Assembly (NCBI GenBank): GCA_963737365.1
Contig: CAVTSD010000001.1
Span: forward strand, 1,302,001-1,366,000
Direction: 5' to 3'
DNA from: Roseiarcus sp963737365
GTDB lineage: Bacteria > Pseudomonadota > Alphaproteobacteria > Rhizobiales > Beijerinckiaceae
Length of the DNA stretch: 64,000 nt
Below, piece after piece: positions 55,911 to 63,908 of the stretch. How positions within the stretch are numbered: position 1 is the stretch's first letter; each line of letters opens with the position of its first letter. Below the pieces are notes generated by a model. That model saw only the letters and a program-made list of their open reading frames with translations, was not told the DNA's origin and did not search any database. Position numbers and translations under genes: made by a program.

Positions 55911-56630
55911 TCAGGTCTTGCGCCCATTCCAATCCGCCCGGCCTTCAAGGCTGACAGGGGGACGGGGATAGCGCTCGTTGTGGCGATTGACCCAATCGCG
56001 GTAATCGTAGCGGGCGCCGGGAAAGCCGATCATGCGCCACGAGCACATGTCGCGATTGCCGCCATAGATCGGGTCGGCGAAAAATCCTTCCTGCGTATCT
56101 TTAAGAAGAACCTCGAAGAACGCCTGGCCATCAACGTCGGCGAGCTTTGCTGCGCCGCTCTCGAGCCCGCCAACAATGGCGTCTTTGTCCGCGTCGCTGA
56201 GCGAAGCGAAGGCGCCGCCCTTCGCCGTCTTGCAATATTGGTCGAGCGCCGCGAGCGCCTTGCGATAGCGCTCGGCTGGGCCGTCCGGGTCTTGCGGGCC
56301 TTGTTGCTTGGTTCCCTTGATGAAGGGCGGGCTGAGATAGAGACCGGCGCGCCGGCCATAGGGACCGGCGAGCTGGCGGTCGATAAAGACCGCGCAGCCG
56401 GCATCCTTGCCCCCCGGCGTCTCGGCGTCAGGCGGGATCAGGCGATCGACAAGCGCTTCGACCGCGGCGCCCTCGGCGGAATTGAAGAAAATCCACGGTC
56501 CCTTGACGAACGGGACGGGCGGCGATCCGGCTTCCGGTCGCCAAGGCAACCATTGCGCTTGAGCGCCCGTCGCTCCTCCAATGAGCAGGAATGCGGCGCC
56601 TCCAAGCAATTCACGCCGGCGAAGCCTCAA
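55911..56630 (-). CDS. Gluconate 2-dehydrogenase subunit 3 family protein
   Basis: The 239-aa small subunit is needed for the folding and export of the flavoprotein. Its start MRLRRRELLGGAAFLLIGGA has a twin-arginine signal with a hydrophobic stretch, so the folded flavoprotein probably travels to the periplasm with it by the Tat route. The mature part has the domain typical blocks IFFNSAEGAAVEALVDRLIP (near residue 46), AGCAVFIDRQLAGPYGRRAG, DTQEGFFADPIYGGNRDMCS and WRMIGFPGARYDYRDWV. It is the first gene of the three-gene operon, 12 bases before the flavoprotein gene. Confidence 0.92.
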   Translation of the reverse strand: MRLRRRELLGGAAFLLIGGATGAQAQWLPWRPEAGSPPVPFVKGPWIFFNSAEGAAVEALVDRLIPPDAETPGGKDAGCAVFIDRQLAGPYGRRAGLYLSPPFIKGTKQQGPQDPDGPAERYRKALAALDQYCKTAKGGAFASLSDADKDAIVGGLESGAAKLADVDGQAFFEVLLKDTQEGFFADPIYGGNRDMCSWRMIGFPGARYDYRDWVNRHNERYPRPPVSLEGRADWNGRKT

Positions 56631-56853
56631 GGCGATCCTCCCGCGAAAACCGCCTCATCTTAGGTCACTTAATGCGGCTCAGCAATTGAGGCTGCGATGC
56701 AGGCCGCCGGCCGGATCCGGATGGAGACCGAACACAATAAAACGGCCGTCGAACCTAGCTTAGCGGAGGCCGGCGACGTTTCCGTGAAAAAGCACGACGG
56801 TCTGGGGCGATGTTCGCGTACGAAGCGCGCCATGGCGCTTCAAGACCGGGCGG

Positions 56854-57126
56854 TCAGCCCGGACCGGGATCAGCCGCTTCGTCAGCGGAGGGGGTTTGAT
56901 AATAAGGCTCGACCGCGCCGGTCATCTTGATCACGAGCGGCTGACCTCGGCGGTCGAGCGCCTTGCCGGCCGCAGCGCGGATCCAACCTTCGCTGACGCA
57001 ATATTCCTCGACATCGCGCCGCTCGACGCCGCGAAAACGGACGCCGATCCCGCGCGCGAGCGACGCTTCGTTATAGAACGGGCTTGAGGGATCGACGCTG
57101 AGCCGGTCGGGCGGAACGTCGGTCAT
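56854..57126 (-). CDS. DUF3297 family protein
   Basis: The 90-aa protein (start MTDVPPDRLSVDPSSPFYNE, then LARGIGVRFRGVERRDVEEY, CVSEGWIRAAAGKALDRRGQ, PLVIKMTGAVEPYY) fits the DUF3297 family over its full length. This small glutathione-synthase-like annotated family has no established function. The frame extends upstream across rpsT, but the start at 57126 matches the family and lies behind a G-rich stretch. It is in the same direction as rpsT, 35 bases downstream, and is probably co-transcribed. Confidence 0.88.
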   Translation of the reverse strand: MTDVPPDRLSVDPSSPFYNEASLARGIGVRFRGVERRDVEEYCVSEGWIRAAAGKALDRRGQPLVIKMTGAVEPYYQTPSADEAADPGPG

Positions 57127-57161
57127 CGGTGGGGTAAGGTTACGCGGGGCGATCGAAGCGA

Positions 57162-57428
57162 TCAGACGGCCAGCGCCTTGACCCGCTTCGTCAGGCGAGA
57201 GATTTTGCGCGACGCGGCGTTCTTGTGCACGATGCCCTTTTGCGCCGCCCGGGCGAGTCTGGGTTCGGCCGCGCTCAACGCGTCGGCGGCGGCCTTCGGA
57301 TCCTTGGAGGCGATCGCCTCCTCGACCTTGCGGACATAGGTGCGCATCTCGGTGCGGCGCGACTTGTTCACGGCGGTGCGGCGAATGGTCTGGCGGGCGG
57401 CTTTCTGGGCCGAACTGGTATTGGCCAT
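57162..57428 (-). CDS. rpsT: 30S ribosomal protein S20
   Basis: S20 (88 aa) binds 16S rRNA early in small-subunit assembly. The sequence is typical: MANTSSAQKAARQTIRRTAV, then NKSRRTEMRTYVRKVEEAIA, and RAAQKGIVHKNAASRKISRL at the C-terminus. In many rhizobial genomes rpsT is followed by dnaA; here a DUF3297 gene follows, so this is not the usual origin-proximal arrangement. Confidence 0.97.
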   Translation of the reverse strand: MANTSSAQKAARQTIRRTAVNKSRRTEMRTYVRKVEEAIASKDPKAAADALSAAEPRLARAAQKGIVHKNAASRKISRLTKRVKALAV

Positions 57429-57574
57429 CGAGTTTTCGTTCCCTGCGACGCTTGGGGTCTGCGTTGCTCAAAAATAAAGGGCCGGGTTTAAGGCCCAGCC
57501 TTGCTCGGGCGGGCTTATAGGCTGGACGGGTGGAAGGCGTCAACCGACATCCGCTTACTTTCAAAAGCATCCGC

Positions 57575-58345
57575 TTACTTCCAAAGGAAAGCAAGCGGTC
57601 CTCCGGGCGCGGCCATGAGCCTCAGGGCCATCGCGCAGCTCACCGCGATGATGAGAGGCCGGACGAGCTTTGCTCCCGCCTTGATCGCCGAGCCCGCGCC
57701 CAAGCGCGCGCCGAGGAAGGCGCCGACGCCCATCGCCAGTCCCGCCGGAGCGACGATGTGCCCGGCGAGGGCGTACACGAACAGCGATCCGACATTACTG
57801 CCGAAATTGCTCAGGCGTCCGGCGGCCATCGCCGGAATGAGGCTCAAGCCGACAAGGGCCACAAGCGCAACGAGATAGAAGGACCCGGCTCCGGGGCCGA
57901 ACACGCCGTCATAAAAGCCGATCACCGGCGCCAACGCCAAGACGTAGATCACCGGCGACACGCGCCCCGCGCGCTGACCCTCGCCGAGGCTCGGAGAGAA
58001 CGCGAAATACAGCGCCACGGCGACTAGGATGAACGGAAGCGCGAAGCTCAAGACGGCGCGCGGAGCATAAGGCAGTGCAAGCGCCCCCAAGGCGGCGCCG
58101 ATACCGGCGGCAATCGCCGCCGGAGCCATGTTCGCCTCGATCTTGCCGGCGCGCGCGAAGGCGAGCGTGGCCGAGCCCGTGCCAAAAACGCCGGCCAGTT
58201 TGTTGGTCGCGACCGCCGCCACCGGATCGAGCCCGGCAAGCACCAGGGCCGGCACGGTCAAAAGGCCGCCTCCTCCGGCGATCGCGTCGACAAAGCCGGA
58301 GGCGAAGCCGACAAGCGCGAGGACGATCAGCGTGGCGGAGGACAT
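57575..58345 (-). CDS. TSUP-family permease (TauE/SafE type)
   Basis: The 256-aa inner-membrane protein has eight likely membrane segments and the family start MSSATLIVLALVGFASGFVDAIAGGGGLLTVPAL, where the GGGG loop is diagnostic. A second internal repeat (PVIGFYDGVFGPGAGSFYLV) mirrors it. Members export sulfite, sulfoacetate or other organic anions. The start at 58345 is chosen because the upstream frame overlaps the next gene and lacks hydrophobicity. The cargo is unknown. Confidence 0.9.
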   Translation of the reverse strand: MSSATLIVLALVGFASGFVDAIAGGGGLLTVPALVLAGLDPVAAVATNKLAGVFGTGSATLAFARAGKIEANMAPAAIAAGIGAALGALALPYAPRAVLSFALPFILVAVALYFAFSPSLGEGQRAGRVSPVIYVLALAPVIGFYDGVFGPGAGSFYLVALVALVGLSLIPAMAAGRLSNFGSNVGSLFVYALAGHIVAPAGLAMGVGAFLGARLGAGSAIKAGAKLVRPLIIAVSCAMALRLMAAPGGPLAFLWK

Positions 58346-58367
58346 GAGGCGCGCTGGAAGCCAGGCG

Positions 58368-59168
58368 CTAGCCTGACGCGAGCCGCGCGGTCGAGCCGCG
58401 AAAGACGAACTTCGCGGCTCGCTTGGCTGCGAAGGCGTCCCGCCCTTCAACGAAGTCGGGCCCCAGAGCCGCGGCCTCGGTCAGCGTGCGATAAGCCGGC
58501 GCCTCCTGGCTCATGCCGGCGGCGATGGCGTCGACCGCGCGCTTGGCGCCGCGGATTGACATCTGGCTCAGGTCGGCGAGGCCCCGGGCATAACCCAGCA
58601 CGGTCTCCTGCAAAGCCGTCTCGATGCGCCGGTCGATGAGGCCGATCGCGAGCGCCTCGTCGGTCTCGACCCTGCGCGCGGTGAACAGAAGGTCCTTAGC
58701 CCGCGATGGCCCTACCAGTTCGACCAACCGGCGCGTCTCGGCGTGACCGTAAACGAGGCCGAGCCTGGCAGGGGTGATCGCAAGATGCGCGTCAGCGGCG
58801 CAGAATCTCAGGTCGCAGGCGAGCGCCAGGCCAAGGCCGCCGCCGATGGCGACGCCGCGGATGACCGCGATGGTCGGGCGATCGAGGTCCATGAGCGCCT
58901 TGAGGCCGTCCTGGAGCGCATCGCCATAGTCCCGCGTCGACGCGGCGTCCTTATAGATCTCGCCGAGTTCGGCAATGTCGGCGCCGGCGCTGAAATGCGC
59001 GCCTTCGCCTTCGACGAGCGTCACCAGCAGGTCCTCGCGCGCCTCGATCGACGCGCGGATCGCCGGCAGCGCGCGCCACATCGCGCGCGTGATCGCGTTG
59101 CGGCGTTCCGGACGGCTCAAGACAATACGGGCGAACGGCGGCTCGAAGCGCAAAGATATGTCGGTCAT
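58368..59168 (-). CDS. Enoyl-CoA hydratase/isomerase family protein
   Basis: The protein (266 aa) belongs to the crotonase superfamily. The oxyanion-hole blocks are GEGAHFSAGADIAELGEI (near residue 57) and AVIRGVAIGGGLGLALACDLRF (near 100). The second catalytic glutamate of true hydratases should follow ARLGLVYGHAETRRLVELVG; here a His-Ala-Glu sequence is found, so hydratase, isomerase or another crotonase activity is possible. It lies 23 bases from the start of the TSUP gene and reads the same way. Its place in a fatty-acid or ethylmalonyl-CoA route is not shown. Confidence 0.88.
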   Translation of the reverse strand: MTDISLRFEPPFARIVLSRPERRNAITRAMWRALPAIRASIEAREDLLVTLVEGEGAHFSAGADIAELGEIYKDAASTRDYGDALQDGLKALMDLDRPTIAVIRGVAIGGGLGLALACDLRFCAADAHLAITPARLGLVYGHAETRRLVELVGPSRAKDLLFTARRVETDEALAIGLIDRRIETALQETVLGYARGLADLSQMSIRGAKRAVDAIAAGMSQEAPAYRTLTEAAALGPDFVEGRDAFAAKRAAKFVFRGSTARLASG

Positions 59169-59327
59169 GAAGGTCTCGGCACGCGGGCGGGAGCCTTCTT
59201 CTTTAGCACTTTGCGGGACCCGCGATGAGCGCCGTGTTGGCCTTCCATCGGGCAGCGCTGGAGCGGAGGCTCATCCTGTCGTAGCGTGGATCCACAGTAT
59301 TTTGCGCTAAGCGCGGGAAAAGACCGA

Positions 59328-60749
59328 ATGACCGACGGGGAAACTTATCCGCGCGACATGATCGGCTACGGGCGCACGCCCCCGTTCGCCGACTGGCCGA
59401 AACAGGCGCGCATCGCCGTGCAGTTCGTCATCAACTACGAGGAGGGCGGCGAGAACAACATCCTGCATGGCGACGCTGCCTCCGAGGCCTTTCTGTCCGA
59501 GATCGTCGGCGCCGCGCCCTGGCCGGGCATGCGACACATGAACATGGAGTCGATCTACGAATACGGCTCGCGCGCCGGCTTCTGGCGCCTGCACCGGATG
59601 TTCACCGAGCGCTCGGTTCCCGTCACTGTCTACGCGGTGGCGACGGCGATGGCGCGCAATCGCGAAGCAGTCGCCGCGATGAACGAGGCGGGCTGGGAGA
59701 TCGCCACGCACGGGCTCAAGTGGATCGATTATCGCGACGCGCCGCCGGAGGTCGAAGCGCTCCATATCGCCGAAGCGGTGCGCATGCACACCGAAATCGC
59801 CGGCGCCCGACCGCTCGGCTTCTATCAGGGACGCTCCTCGATCAACACGATCCGCCTCGGCATGGAGGAGGGGGGCTTCGTCTATTGCGCCGACACCTAT
59901 GCCGACGATTTGCCTTATTGGCTCGAGGGACCGCGCGGCCCGCAGCTCATGACGCCCTACACGCTTGACGCCAACGACATGCGGTTCGCGACGCCGCAGG
60001 GCTTCAATTCGGGCGATCAATTCTACGCCTACCTCAAGGATTCGTTCGATGCGCTCTATGCCGAAGGCGATGTCGCGCCAAAGATGTTGTCGATCGGGCT
60101 CCACTGTCGCCTGGTCGGCCGGCCTGGACGTGCGCTCGCGCTTGCGCGATTCCTCGACTATGCGATTAGCCACAATCGCGTTTGGATTCCGACCCGGCTC
60201 GACATCGCGCGCCATTGGATCGCGAAGCACCCGCCGCCGGGCGGCTGGAAGCCGTCGCAACTCACTCGCACGCTGTTCATCGAGCGCTTCGGCGGCGTCT
60301 ACGAGCATTCGCCATGGATTGCAGCCGCGGCCTATGACGCCGGTTTCGCGACCGGCGCGGACACGGCCGCAGGGCTAGGCGCGGGGCTTGCCGCCGCGGC
60401 GGCGAAAGGAACAACGGAGCAGAAGCGCGCGCTGATCGACGCCCACCCGGATCTGGCCGGCAAGCTCGCGGCCGCCAAGACGCTGACTGCGGACTCAACG
60501 CGCGAGCAGGCGAGCGCGGGGCTCGACCGGCTCACGCCTGACGAACGGCGCCAGTTCACCGAGCTCAACGAGGCCTATCGCGCAAGGTTCGGCTTTCCCT
60601 TCATCATGGCGGTCAAAGGCAAAAGCACACCCGACATTCTCGCCGCCTTTCGCAATCGGCTGGGCAACGACGCGGACGCCGAGACAAAAACCGCGCTCGC
60701 CGAGATCGACCGGATTGCCGCGCTCAGGCTCAAGGAGATCCTGCCTTGA
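59328..60749 (+). CDS. puuE: Allantoinase PuuE fused to OHCU decarboxylase (UraD)
   Basis: The 473-aa fusion joins two steps of urate breakdown. Residues 1 to about 305 are a NodB-like polysaccharide-deacetylase-fold allantoinase (YPRDMIGYGRTPPFADWPKQ, VQFVINYEEGGENNILHGD, EIATHGLKWIDYRD, GRSSINTIRLGMEEGGFVYC). Residues about 310-473 are a 2-oxo-4-hydroxy-4-carboxy-5-ureidoimidazoline decarboxylase (LTRTLFIERFGGVYEHSPWI, DEREQFTELNEAYRARFGFP-like, with FIMAVKGKSTPDILAAF). ATG 59328 is preferred over a frame start at 59286. The following guaD gene overlaps the stop by 4 bases, so purine degradation genes form one unit. Confidence 0.95.
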   Translation: MTDGETYPRDMIGYGRTPPFADWPKQARIAVQFVINYEEGGENNILHGDAASEAFLSEIVGAAPWPGMRHMNMESIYEYGSRAGFWRLHRMFTERSVPVTVYAVATAMARNREAVAAMNEAGWEIATHGLKWIDYRDAPPEVEALHIAEAVRMHTEIAGARPLGFYQGRSSINTIRLGMEEGGFVYCADTYADDLPYWLEGPRGPQLMTPYTLDANDMRFATPQGFNSGDQFYAYLKDSFDALYAEGDVAPKMLSIGLHCRLVGRPGRALALARFLDYAISHNRVWIPTRLDIARHWIAKHPPPGGWKPSQLTRTLFIERFGGVYEHSPWIAAAAYDAGFATGADTAAGLGAGLAAAAAKGTTEQKRALIDAHPDLAGKLAAAKTLTADSTREQASAGLDRLTPDERRQFTELNEAYRARFGFPFIMAVKGKSTPDILAAFRNRLGNDADAETKTALAEIDRIAALRLKEILP

Positions 60750-62044
60750 GCGCGACCGCCCGCGTCATTCGTGGCCGCGTTCTCTCGTTCACCGCCGATC
60801 CGGCTGAGAGCGCGCGCGCCTATTCCCTCATCGAAAATGGAGCCGTGCTTGTAAACGGGGGTCTCATCGAGGCGGTTGGAGAAGCGCCCGACATTCTCGC
60901 CCACGCTCCCTCAAGCGTGGTCATCGACGATCACTCCGGCTCGTTCATCATGGCCGGCTTCATCGACGCGCACGTCCACTATCCGCAGACGCAGGTGATC
61001 GGCTCGTACGGCGAACAGCTTCTCGATTGGCTGAAGAATTACACCTTTGTTGAAGAGCAGAAATTCGCCGATCCCGCGCATTGCGCGCGCGTGGCGGCTT
61101 TCTTCCTCGATGAGCTGTTTCGTTCGGGCACCACGACCGCGATGGTCTATTGCACTGTGCATCCGAGCTCCGTCGACGCGTTCTTCGCTCAGGCCGAAGC
61201 GCGCGGCGCACGCATGATCGCAGGCAAAGTGATGATGGACCGTGACGCGCCGACGGCGCTCATGGACACCGTCGAGCGAGGCTACGACGAGAGCAGAGCG
61301 CTAATTGAGCGCTGGCGCGGCCGCGGCAGGCTCGATTACGCGATCACGCCGCGGTTCGCGGTGACGTCGACGCAGGCGCAACTTGACGCCGCCGGCGCGC
61401 TCGCGCGCGAATTTCCCGATTGCTACGTTCAAACCCACGCCAACGAGAACAAGGCTGAAATCGCGCGGGTTGCGGCTCTCTTTCCTGAGGCTCGGAGCTA
61501 TATTGACGTCTACGCAAAGGCTGGGTTGACGGGTCCCCGCTCGGTCTTCGGCCATTGCATTCATATGAAGGACAGCGAGGTCGCCCAGCTAGCCGAAAGT
61601 CGTTCCGTCGCCGCCTTCTGTCCGACGTCTAACCTGTTTCTCGGGTCCGGCCTCTTCGATCAATCCCGGCTTAGGCAGGCGGGCGTGCGGATCGCGCTTG
61701 CGACCGACGTCGGCGGAGGCACGAGCTATTCGATGCTGCGGACGGCCGCTGAGGGATACAAGGTGCTACAGCTCAATGGCCAGTCGTGGCCGGCCGTGCA
61801 GGCGTTTTACCGAATGACGCTCGGCAACGCGCGTGCGCTCAGTCTCCAGGATCGCGTCGGCTCGATCGAAGCCGGCAAGGAGGCGGACCTTATCGCGCTT
61901 GATCCGGCCGCGACGCCGGCGCTCGCGCATCGGATGGAGGCGGCCCGCGGCAATCTCGAGATCGAACTCTTCGCGCTCCTCACGCTCGGGGACGATCGGA
62001 CGGTGCGCCAGACCTATGTGGCCGGCGAGCCGCGTAAGGCCTGA
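60746..62044 (+). CDS. guaD: Guanine deaminase
   Basis: The amidohydrolase (432 aa) converts guanine to xanthine. It shows the metal site GFIDAHVHYPQTQVIGSYGE, the Zn-binding VQTHANENKAEI, and FGHCIHMKDSEVAQLAESRS, ending with the ATDVGGGTSYSMLRT catalytic Asp block, in the order of bacterial GuaD enzymes. Translation starts at TTG 60746, overlapping the TGA stop of puuE in the sequence TTGA. This overlap and the frame make translational coupling likely. The stop at 62044 is 28 bases from the convergent rhodanese stop. Confidence 0.95.
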   Translation: MSATARVIRGRVLSFTADPAESARAYSLIENGAVLVNGGLIEAVGEAPDILAHAPSSVVIDDHSGSFIMAGFIDAHVHYPQTQVIGSYGEQLLDWLKNYTFVEEQKFADPAHCARVAAFFLDELFRSGTTTAMVYCTVHPSSVDAFFAQAEARGARMIAGKVMMDRDAPTALMDTVERGYDESRALIERWRGRGRLDYAITPRFAVTSTQAQLDAAGALAREFPDCYVQTHANENKAEIARVAALFPEARSYIDVYAKAGLTGPRSVFGHCIHMKDSEVAQLAESRSVAAFCPTSNLFLGSGLFDQSRLRQAGVRIALATDVGGGTSYSMLRTAAEGYKVLQLNGQSWPAVQAFYRMTLGNARALSLQDRVGSIEAGKEADLIALDPAATPALAHRMEAARGNLEIELFALLTLGDDRTVRQTYVAGEPRKA

Positions 62045-62072
62045 GAAGCTCTCCGGGAGGCTCAGCCAGAGG

Positions 62073-62417
62073 CTAAAGCGTGACCGGTCCATTGTGCGAG
62101 CGCCAGCCGTTCATACCCTCAGCAAAGTGCCTTACATCTTCGCGGCCAACCGCCCTTGCTTTGTTCAAGGCGTTGCGCGATCGCGTGCCCGACTGGCAGA
62201 TCAGAACGACCGGCTTTCCTTCCGGCAAATCGTTTGGATCGTACGACGACATCGGCATGTTGACCGCGTTTGGCACATGACCGGTAGCGAACTCATGCGC
62301 CTCGCGAACATCGATGACCGTCCAGGCATTGGTTCCAACAGCTTCTTCCAGATCGGAAAAACTGACAATTTCGGGGTCAGAACCGGCGCCGAAACGTGAA
62401 AACATATTCCAAGACAT
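62073..62417 (-). CDS. Rhodanese-like domain protein
   Basis: A single rhodanese domain of 114 aa, with AWTVIDVREAHEFATGHVPN at the N-terminal side and the active-site loop VVLICQSGTRSRNA containing the catalytic Cys at residue 74. It may carry sulfane sulfur. The ATG at 62417 has GGAGG before it; the longer frame upstream is not protein-like. It reads convergently to guaD. Confidence 0.9.
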   Translation of the reverse strand: MSWNMFSRFGAGSDPEIVSFSDLEEAVGTNAWTVIDVREAHEFATGHVPNAVNMPMSSYDPNDLPEGKPVVLICQSGTRSRNALNKARAVGREDVRHFAEGMNGWRSHNGPVTL

Positions 62418-62859
62418 TGGACCTCCAGGATCAGGCGAGCCGTTTCCGCTCCCGATTTGCGCCGCGTCCCCATCTAGGCGGCGATGCCAAGGTTTCGAGG
62501 CGTTGGCGCGCCTGAGCGTTGCGCACCGCCTTGATGGGTTCAGGTTGAATTGAGTACGCGCGCGACTGCGATCCGGTTCCTCGTCCGCCATCCAGTCGCT
62601 TGATCGCGCGAGGCGCCGAAGAGTCCTCGCGCTGTTTGCCGCCGCCGAACTTGGCTTGGCGTTCGGTCAATCAATACGCTTCATGCCGATTTCGTTCGAA
62701 TAATCAATCGAATTCGTGGGTTGAGACGCCTCGATCGCAGAGGCTGAGGACGTCACAGATATGTCTAGACATATTTTGCGTGGGCGGTCAGGCAAAAAAC
62801 AACGGTTCTCAGTCAAATCTGCTTGACCGGCCATGCTGGCGCCCACAACCTGAACCCCC
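62418..62859. other. 442-base divergent intergenic region
   Basis: The region separates the rhodanese (minus) from the PHP-domain gene (plus) and should hold both promoters. The only strong signal is the palindrome at 62759-62774. No gene is seen; short frames on both strands are of low quality. Confidence 0.5.
62759..62774. promoter_or_regulatory. 16-base perfect palindrome, operator candidate
   Basis: ATATGTCTAGACATAT is a perfect palindrome with a GTCTAGAC centre, 85 bases before the start of the PHP-domain gene. GTCTAGAC cores are known from operators of GntR/HutC-type regulators. No regulator gene of this kind lies in the window. Confidence 0.5.
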
Positions 62860-63798
62860 ATGCGGATTCGCCCCTTCTCGACCCCGGGCCGTTTCTGGCG
62901 CGGAAATCTTCACGCCCACTCCAACCTCTCCGACGGCGCTTTGAAGCCCGTCGCTGTCGCAGAGGCCTATAAGCGCGCAGGCTACGATTTCCTGCAAGTG
63001 TCCGACCACTTTCTTGACCGCTTCGACTGGCCGATCGTCGACACCCGCAAGCTGCGCTGCGACACTTTCACCACGCTCATAGGGGCCGAAGTTCACGCCA
63101 TGGGGACGAGCGCCGGCGAATATTGGCATATCGTCGCGACTGGCCTGCCTTTCGACTTTCCTCCCACGGAGCCGGACGAAACCGCGCCGCGTCTCGCCGA
63201 GCGCGCGCGGGAGGCGGGCGCCTTTGTCGCCATCGCCCATCCGTCGTGGTCGCAACTGACGATCGAGGACGGGCGTTCGCTCGCCGCCGCGCATGCGGTC
63301 GAAGTCTATAATCACACCTGCGCTGTGCTGACCGATCGGGGAGAGGGGTTCTATCTCCTTGACCAGCTCTGCAACGAGGATCGGCGGCTGACGGCGGTCG
63401 CCGGCGATGACGCGCATTTCCACAACGGCGATCTCGACGCCTTCGGCGGCTATGTGATGGTCAAATCAGAGACGCTCGAACCCGCATCGCTGCTCGGCGC
63501 GTTGAAGGCCGGCGAATTCTATTCCAGTCAGGGCCCGCGCATTCACAACGTCGAGGTCACAAAAAACGAAGTGCGCGTTGAGTGCTCTCCTGTCCACACC
63601 ATTGCGCTCGTCACCGGCGCGTCGCCGGCTCTGAGCCGGGTCGGACGCGGGCTAACCGAAGCGACCATCGAATTTGCTGAAGTCCGAAGATGGGCCTGGC
63701 GTGACCCACCGCAGTTGAAATGGTTCCGGATCGTGGCGATTGACGGCCCGCGCCGGCGCGCCTGGACCAACCCGATCTGGGTCGACGACCTCAATTGA
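62860..63798 (+). CDS. PHP-domain metal-dependent hydrolase
   Basis: The 312-aa protein begins with the PHP motif GRFWRGNLHAHSNLSDGALK (metal ligands His-x-His and Asp), continues with YDFLQVSDHFLD and LIGAEVHAMG, and has AFVAIAHPSWSQLTIED and VAGDDAHFHNGDLDAFGGY as the remaining metal-ligand blocks. Such proteins are phosphoesterases or nucleases; no phosphatase partner is next to it. A beta-rich C-terminal region (from about residue 230) follows. The ATG at 62860 lies behind a long intergenic region with an operator-like palindrome. Confidence 0.9.
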   Translation: MRIRPFSTPGRFWRGNLHAHSNLSDGALKPVAVAEAYKRAGYDFLQVSDHFLDRFDWPIVDTRKLRCDTFTTLIGAEVHAMGTSAGEYWHIVATGLPFDFPPTEPDETAPRLAERAREAGAFVAIAHPSWSQLTIEDGRSLAAAHAVEVYNHTCAVLTDRGEGFYLLDQLCNEDRRLTAVAGDDAHFHNGDLDAFGGYVMVKSETLEPASLLGALKAGEFYSSQGPRIHNVEVTKNEVRVECSPVHTIALVTGASPALSRVGRGLTEATIEFAEVRRWAWRDPPQLKWFRIVAIDGPRRRAWTNPIWVDDLN

Positions 63799-63908
63799 CG
63801 CGCATGGGCTGAGCTTTCAGTAGCGGCTTGAACTCCGCGGCCTCCCTTGCGCCGCGGCGCTTCCGCTCATACATCCGGCGCTTGCCCGCCAATTTCAGGA
63901 CTTCACCC

